A stretch of DNA of 8,845 bases from JBBRLG01 sp038231495. Lineage in GTDB: Bacteria > Planctomycetota > Planctomycetia > Gemmatales > Gemmataceae. This document shows, piece by piece, positions 6,258 to 8,845 of the stretch. The DNA is taken from the NCBI GenBank assembly GCA_038231495.1, contig JBBRLG010000306.1:1-8845 (forward strand). The letters are read 5' to 3'. Every line of letters starts with the position of its first letter. Position 1 is the first letter of the stretch. Position numbers and translations under genes: made by a program. The notes beneath the pieces were generated by a model that worked only from the letters and a program-made list of their open reading frames with translations, was not told the origin of the DNA and did no database searches.

Positions 6258-7445
6258 TCACCCCCGCCCTTCGAGCAACGCTTTCGTTTGCCGTGCGACG
6301 ACCAGCTCCTCGTTCGTCGGCATGATCCACAACTGCACCCGGCTGCCCGCGGCGTGGATCGCCATTTCACCCTTCGCGCTCTCATTCCTGAGCGGGTCGA
6401 GGCGGATGCCGAACCAGTCCAGGTCGGCGCAGACGGCCGCGCGCATGCGCTTCGAGTTCTCGCCGATGCCGCCGGTGAAGACGATGGCGTCGGCACCGTT
6501 CAAGAGCAGCAAGTACGAGCCGAGATAATGCCGTACCGAGGCCACGAACACGTCGATGGCCTGTTGCGAAACCGGCCCACCCTTCGCCGCGTCTTCCTCA
6601 ATGTCACGCAGGTCGTTGAAGCCGCTCAGCCCCAGCAGGCCGGAGCGCTCGGCCAGGTCGTCGAGCAGCTGTTCCAGCGTCTTGCCCGTCGCCCGCAACA
6701 AGACCGGCAACGCGAATACGTCGAAATCGCCGACGCGGTTGTTGTGCGGCAACCCACTTTGCGGACTCATGCCGAGGCTGCACGCGGCCGACTTCCCTGC
6801 GTCAATGGCGCACAGCGAACTGCTGCCGCCCAGGTGGCACGAGATGATTTTCGCGTCGGGTTTGCCGAGCAGCTCCGCCGTTCGTCCGGCGATGTAGCGG
6901 TGGCTGGCGCCGTGGAAGCCCCAGCGCTGGATGCCATATTTCTGTGCCCATGCCAGCGGCACGGCGTACAGCCGATTTGCCGGCGGGATGTCCTGGTGAA
7001 AGCCCGTCTCGAACGCCGCAACCAGCGGGATTTGCGGCAGTTCACGGGCCAGCAGACGCATCGCGGCGATGTACGGCGGGTTGTGCGCCGGCGCCACGTC
7101 GGCGTAGGCTTCCATCGCGGCCAGCACGGTTGCATCGACGCGGCGCACGCCGCTGACGCCCTGCGCGTGGACCGCCTTGAAGCCGATGGCCGCCAATTCC
7201 GCCGGGTCCTTGAGACAGCGACTTTTCGGATCGGACAACTGTTGCAAGCACAGCGTCACGGCGGCGGCATGGTCGCGAACCGCTAGCGTCGTCTCCTCGC
7301 GTTCGCCGTCGGTCTCGACGAAACAGCGAGACTGCTCCGAGCCGATGCGCTCGACGCCGCCGCGGGCCAGCACCCGTTCGCCGTTCAGGTCGAACAGGCG
7401 GTACTTGAAGCTCGTGCTGCCGAGGTTGGCGACCAAAACCTTCAT
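6258..7445 (-). CDS. ackA: Acetate-kinase-family enzyme, divergent active site
   Basis: At 395 aa this is the normal AckA length (about 400). It belongs to the ASKHA acetokinase family, which makes ATP from an acyl-phosphate. In this locus lactyl-phosphate made by a PduL-type enzyme is a plausible substrate. Motifs seen: NLGSTSFKYRLF (7-18), GFHGASHRY (176-184, catalytic H178), HLGGSSSLCAID (204-215), NNRVGDFD (235-242, R237), FTGGIGENS (323-331) and PTNEEL (376-381). Several residues differ from well-studied acetate kinases: the usual Arg in RVVHGG is K90 in FKAVHAQG, the catalytic Asp in FDTAFHQ is E146 in FETGFHQ, and the Asn of HLGNG is G207. This suggests altered acyl specificity or a specialised paralogue. 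SD GGAGGA precedes ATG 7445. The gene symbol is by family, not proven function. Confidence 0.92.
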   Translation of the reverse strand: MKVLVANLGSTSFKYRLFDLNGERVLARGGVERIGSEQSRCFVETDGEREETTLAVRDHAAAVTLCLQQLSDPKSRCLKDPAELAAIGFKAVHAQGVSGVRRVDATVLAAMEAYADVAPAHNPPYIAAMRLLARELPQIPLVAAFETGFHQDIPPANRLYAVPLAWAQKYGIQRWGFHGASHRYIAGRTAELLGKPDAKIISCHLGGSSSLCAIDAGKSAACSLGMSPQSGLPHNNRVGDFDVFALPVLLRATGKTLEQLLDDLAERSGLLGLSGFNDLRDIEEDAAKGGPVSQQAIDVFVASVRHYLGSYLLLLNGADAIVFTGGIGENSKRMRAAVCADLDWFGIRLDPLRNESAKGEMAIHAAGSRVQLWIMPTNEELVVARQTKALLEGRG

Positions 7446-7467
7446 CCCTCATTTTCCTCCGGCTTCG

Positions 7468-7941
7468 TCACCGCGGGTTCATGCCCACGCCGATGCACCA
7501 CACGCACGAAAGGACCAACACGGGCAGGAAGCAAAAGCCGATGGTCAGGAGGGCGTTCCGCCGCGCCTCGGCGTCGTGGGCGATGATCGCCGCCACGACG
7601 GCCACTGGAATCATCAGAGGGAAAAGGAAGAAGGAAAAGGCCAGCGTCAGCGGCAGAAACGTGCTGCTAAACATGCCGTCCAGCCAGCCCTGCCGGAGGG
7701 TAAACGGGTGCGGCACCTCGTCCGCCTTGTGGAGACTGCGGCTGCGCTTCCGGCGTTTGTGCTCCCCGATTTTCCGCGCCGCTTCGTCAACCACTTCCTC
7801 CGGAGGCAGGGGGGCCACGTCGTAGCCGCCGGCGGTTTCCTCGTCGTCGCTCGGCTCGCGTGGCCCGTCGCCCGCTTGCCCCTCGTCGCCTTTGCGGCGG
7901 CGCGGCGGTTCGTCCTTAAATTCGGTGTCGTCGCTTGCCAT
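7468..7941 (-). CDS. Two-TM membrane protein, GWL...NAL family, long acidic N-terminus (157 aa)
   Basis: No named family recognised. Residues 1-80 are hydrophilic: an acidic/basic mix with a basic patch HKRRKRSR (61-68). GWLDGMFSST (85-94) then leads into a hydrophobic segment (about 95-121), the loop HDAEARRNAL (122-131), a second hydrophobic segment (about 130-152) and a short end. The block from GWL to NAL matches the next-upstream gene (8111-8398) with identical spacing: Trp to Asn is 43 residues in both. Both proteins also begin MASD. They are probably paralogues. ATG at 7941 has GGGAG about seven bases upstream. The stop lies 22 bp before the kinase start. Co-transcription with the BMC genes is likely; the function is unknown. 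Confidence 0.8.
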   Translation of the reverse strand: MASDDTEFKDEPPRRRKGDEGQAGDGPREPSDDEETAGGYDVAPLPPEEVVDEAARKIGEHKRRKRSRSLHKADEVPHPFTLRQGWLDGMFSSTFLPLTLAFSFFLFPLMIPVAVVAAIIAHDAEARRNALLTIGFCFLPVLVLSCVWCIGVGMNPR

Positions 7942-7964
7942 GCCTCGACTCCCGCACCCGACTT

Positions 7965-8036
7965 GGCGAGCCGAGAGCGTAAGCGACCGGAGTTCATTCG
8001 GTGATACACTCCGGTCGCTTACGCTCCCGGCTCGCC
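7965..8036. repeat. Palindrome, 29-bp arms, 14-nt loop, T-tract on plus side
   Basis: The arms 7965-7993 and 8008-8036 match at 28 of 29 positions; the one mismatch becomes a G-U pair in minus-strand RNA. TTTTTT follows at 8037-8042 on the plus strand, so on that strand it looks like an intrinsic terminator, although no plus-strand gene is seen. On the operon strand there is no U-tract, so it would be a strong intercistronic hairpin between the two related membrane protein genes. Confidence 0.9.
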
Positions 8037-8110
8037 TTTTTTAAGTCTCGGCGCGGACGTGGCGGCGGCCACCACGCCCACGCAGTCGTCAAGTATACCG
8101 GCAAGGTCGC

Positions 8111-8398
8111 CTACGGCCGCTGTTGCGGCTGGTTGGGCGACTGCACGGTGAAATAGCTGCCGCCGCCGGTGCAGCAGACGCCGCCGCCGCTCGCAATGCC
8201 CATGATGGCACCAACGATCATCACGATCAAAGCGTTCTGCTTGGCCTTGGGGTCGGTCCCCGTGAAATAGGCGATAGCCGCGATGATGGCGGCGAGCCAA
8301 CCGCAGCAAACGCCGAAGATCACCAGGATCACGACATTCGTGTTCCGGAACTGCTGTTCGAGCCAGCCCATTTGGGGCGGCGGGAAATCACTTGCCAT
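8111..8398 (-). CDS. Two-TM membrane protein, GWL...NAL family, short form (95 aa)
   Basis: No named family recognised. It starts MASDFPPPQM, then GWLEQQFRNT (11-20), a hydrophobic segment (about 21-45), the loop TDPKAKQNAL (48-57), a second hydrophobic segment (about 56-72) and a Gly/Cys stretch GGGVCCTGGG (71-80). GWL, F and T and the charged-loop-NAL pattern recur in the downstream 157-aa protein at the same spacing, so the two are probably paralogues and this is the minimal form. I chose ATG at 8398 because GGAGGA lies a few bases upstream (8403-8408); a start at 8425 would bury that site. The gene lies 91 bp downstream of BMC-H and is probably in its operon. Confidence 0.8.
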   Translation of the reverse strand: MASDFPPPQMGWLEQQFRNTNVVILVIFGVCCGWLAAIIAAIAYFTGTDPKAKQNALIVMIVGAIMGIASGGGVCCTGGGSYFTVQSPNQPQQRP

Positions 8399-8402
8399 CA
8401 CA

Positions 8403-8408
8403 TCCTCC
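8403..8408 (-). promoter_or_regulatory. Shine-Dalgarno deciding the 8398 start
   Basis: GGAGGA on the minus strand, four bases before ATG at 8398. It favours this start over the in-frame codon at 8425. Confidence 0.7.
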
Positions 8409-8489
8409 GTACATCTGGTTGTCAAAACACAAGGTTACCGCGCTCAAAGCGAGCGAGAACAAGATACAACCCGTGCGTCCCAATTGCAC

Positions 8490-8789
8490 TCAACTTCCGA
8501 GAAAAGTTTCCAAAACGTCGCGCTCCGGCCGCGGGATGACGTGGGCGCTGACCAGCTCGCCGTTGGCGCTGGCCGCGGCCGCGCCGGCGTCCACCGCCGC
8601 CCGCACCGAGCCGACATCGCCGCGGACGAAGGTCGTCACGAAGGCGTTGCCGATTTGCACCTGGCCGGCCAGCGTGACGTTGGCCGCCTTGCACATCGCG
8701 TCAGTCGCCGCGATCGTCGCGATGTAGCCCTTGGTCTCGACCAGGCCCAGCGCCTCGCCGTTGCTGTTGCGGACCCCGTTGTTCGCCAT
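8490..8789 (-). CDS. BMC-H hexameric shell protein
   Basis: Major facet protein of the microcompartment shell (99 aa, a normal single-domain BMC length). It has EALGLVETKGYIATIAATDAM (12-32), the family's first strand and helix, then the pore loop VQIGNAFVTTFVRGDVGSV (44-62), AAVDAGAAAA (64-73) and HVIPRPERDVLETF (83-96), the classic end of the Pfam BMC domain. At the central pore the usual IGSG of PduA-type proteins reads IGNA (46-49), which would change pore lining and size. I chose ATG at 8789 because AGAGGA lies seven bases upstream (8797-8802); the GTG at 8822 is less likely. It is the first gene of the visible cluster. PVM loci usually have a second BMC-H, which would be outside the window. 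Confidence 0.97.
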   Translation of the reverse strand: MANNGVRNSNGEALGLVETKGYIATIAATDAMCKAANVTLAGQVQIGNAFVTTFVRGDVGSVRAAVDAGAAAASANGELVSAHVIPRPERDVLETFLGS

Positions 8790-8796
8790 GATGATT

Positions 8797-8802
8797 TCCT
8801 CT
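8797..8802 (-). promoter_or_regulatory. Shine-Dalgarno deciding the BMC-H start
   Basis: AGAGGA on the minus strand, seven bases before ATG at 8789. It favours this start over GTG at 8822. Confidence 0.75.
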
Positions 8803-8823
8803 GTGAAGTTCTTGCGAATCACT

Positions 8824-8842
8824 CCCCCCTTACGAAGGGGGG
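8824..8842. repeat. Short perfect hairpin, 8-bp arms, upstream of BMC-H
   Basis: CCCCCCTT (8824-8831) and AAGGGGGG (8835-8842) pair around a three-base loop, right at the window edge and 35 bp before the BMC-H start. No U-tract follows on the minus strand (TGATTC instead), so it is not a clear terminator. It may be an mRNA leader hairpin or part of a larger repeat that continues outside. Confidence 0.6.
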
Positions 8843-8845
8843 GTA

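Noticed and set aside
8397..8425. TTGACA at 8425-8420 as a -35 box upstream of the 95-aa membrane protein
   Set aside because: At 17-bp spacing the -10 position reads GTGATG, on the ribosome binding site and start codon, so no promoter is supported.
8441..8455. Small hairpin CGCTC/GAGCG after BMC-H as a terminator
   Set aside because: It is only a 5-bp stem with no U-tract on the operon strand; too weak to call.
8790..8822. Upstream GTG start for BMC-H
   Set aside because: The good ribosome binding site lies between it and ATG 8789, and BMC-H proteins do not normally carry such an extension.

Overview
The window is a run of minus-strand genes with high GC content. It looks like part of a bacterial microcompartment (BMC) operon of the Planctomycetes/Verrucomicrobia type (PVM BMC). 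This call rests on a BMC-H shell protein, three different BMC-P (EutN/CcmL) proteins, a class II aldolase with a C-terminal targeting helix, a CoA-acylating aldehyde dehydrogenase with an N-terminal targeting helix, an acetate-kinase-family enzyme, an RpiB-like protein and a lactate/malate dehydrogenase. Together with the many short GC-rich intergenic palindromes this suggests a planctomycete, possibly Pirellula-like. That taxonomic guess is inference.

Transcription runs right to left. In that order the genes are: BMC-H (8789-8490); two related small membrane proteins (8398-8111 and 7941-7468) separated by a 29-bp-arm palindrome; acetate-kinase-like (7445-6258); BMC-P no. 1 (6251-5940); a 21-bp-arm perfect palindrome; aldehyde dehydrogenase (5868-4423); a membrane/coiled-coil protein (4385-4074); BMC-P no. 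2 (4072-3818); RpiB-like protein (3818-3360); BMC-P no. 3 (3373-3074); a heptamer-built palindrome; a four-helix-bundle (S23-type) protein (3020-2667); class II aldolase (2651-1782); two more small membrane proteins (1737-1477 and 1434-889); and a lactate/malate dehydrogenase (from 892, running off the left edge). Several junctions overlap by a few bases or are under 20 bp, so polycistronic expression is likely. No convincing promoter is seen, and the operon probably starts beyond the right edge.

Pathway, from knowledge of the family: the aldolase cleaves fuculose-1-phosphate or rhamnulose-1-phosphate to DHAP and lactaldehyde. The aldehyde dehydrogenase converts lactaldehyde to an acyl-CoA. 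A PduL-type phosphotransacylase, not in this window, would make the acyl-phosphate, and the kinase would recover ATP. The lactate/malate-type dehydrogenase probably recycles NAD inside the shell. BMC-H forms the facets and the BMC-P proteins form the pentameric vertices.

The least expected features are five small predicted membrane proteins interleaved with shell and enzyme genes. Two of them share a motif pair with identical spacing and look like paralogues. Also unexpected is a four-helix-bundle gene next to tandem-heptamer repeats inside the operon. Repeat arms appear to have become the C-terminal codons of a shell protein and of a membrane protein. The kinase, the dehydrogenase and the RpiB-like protein all carry substitutions at diagnostic positions. 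No stretch over 300 bp lacks a gene.
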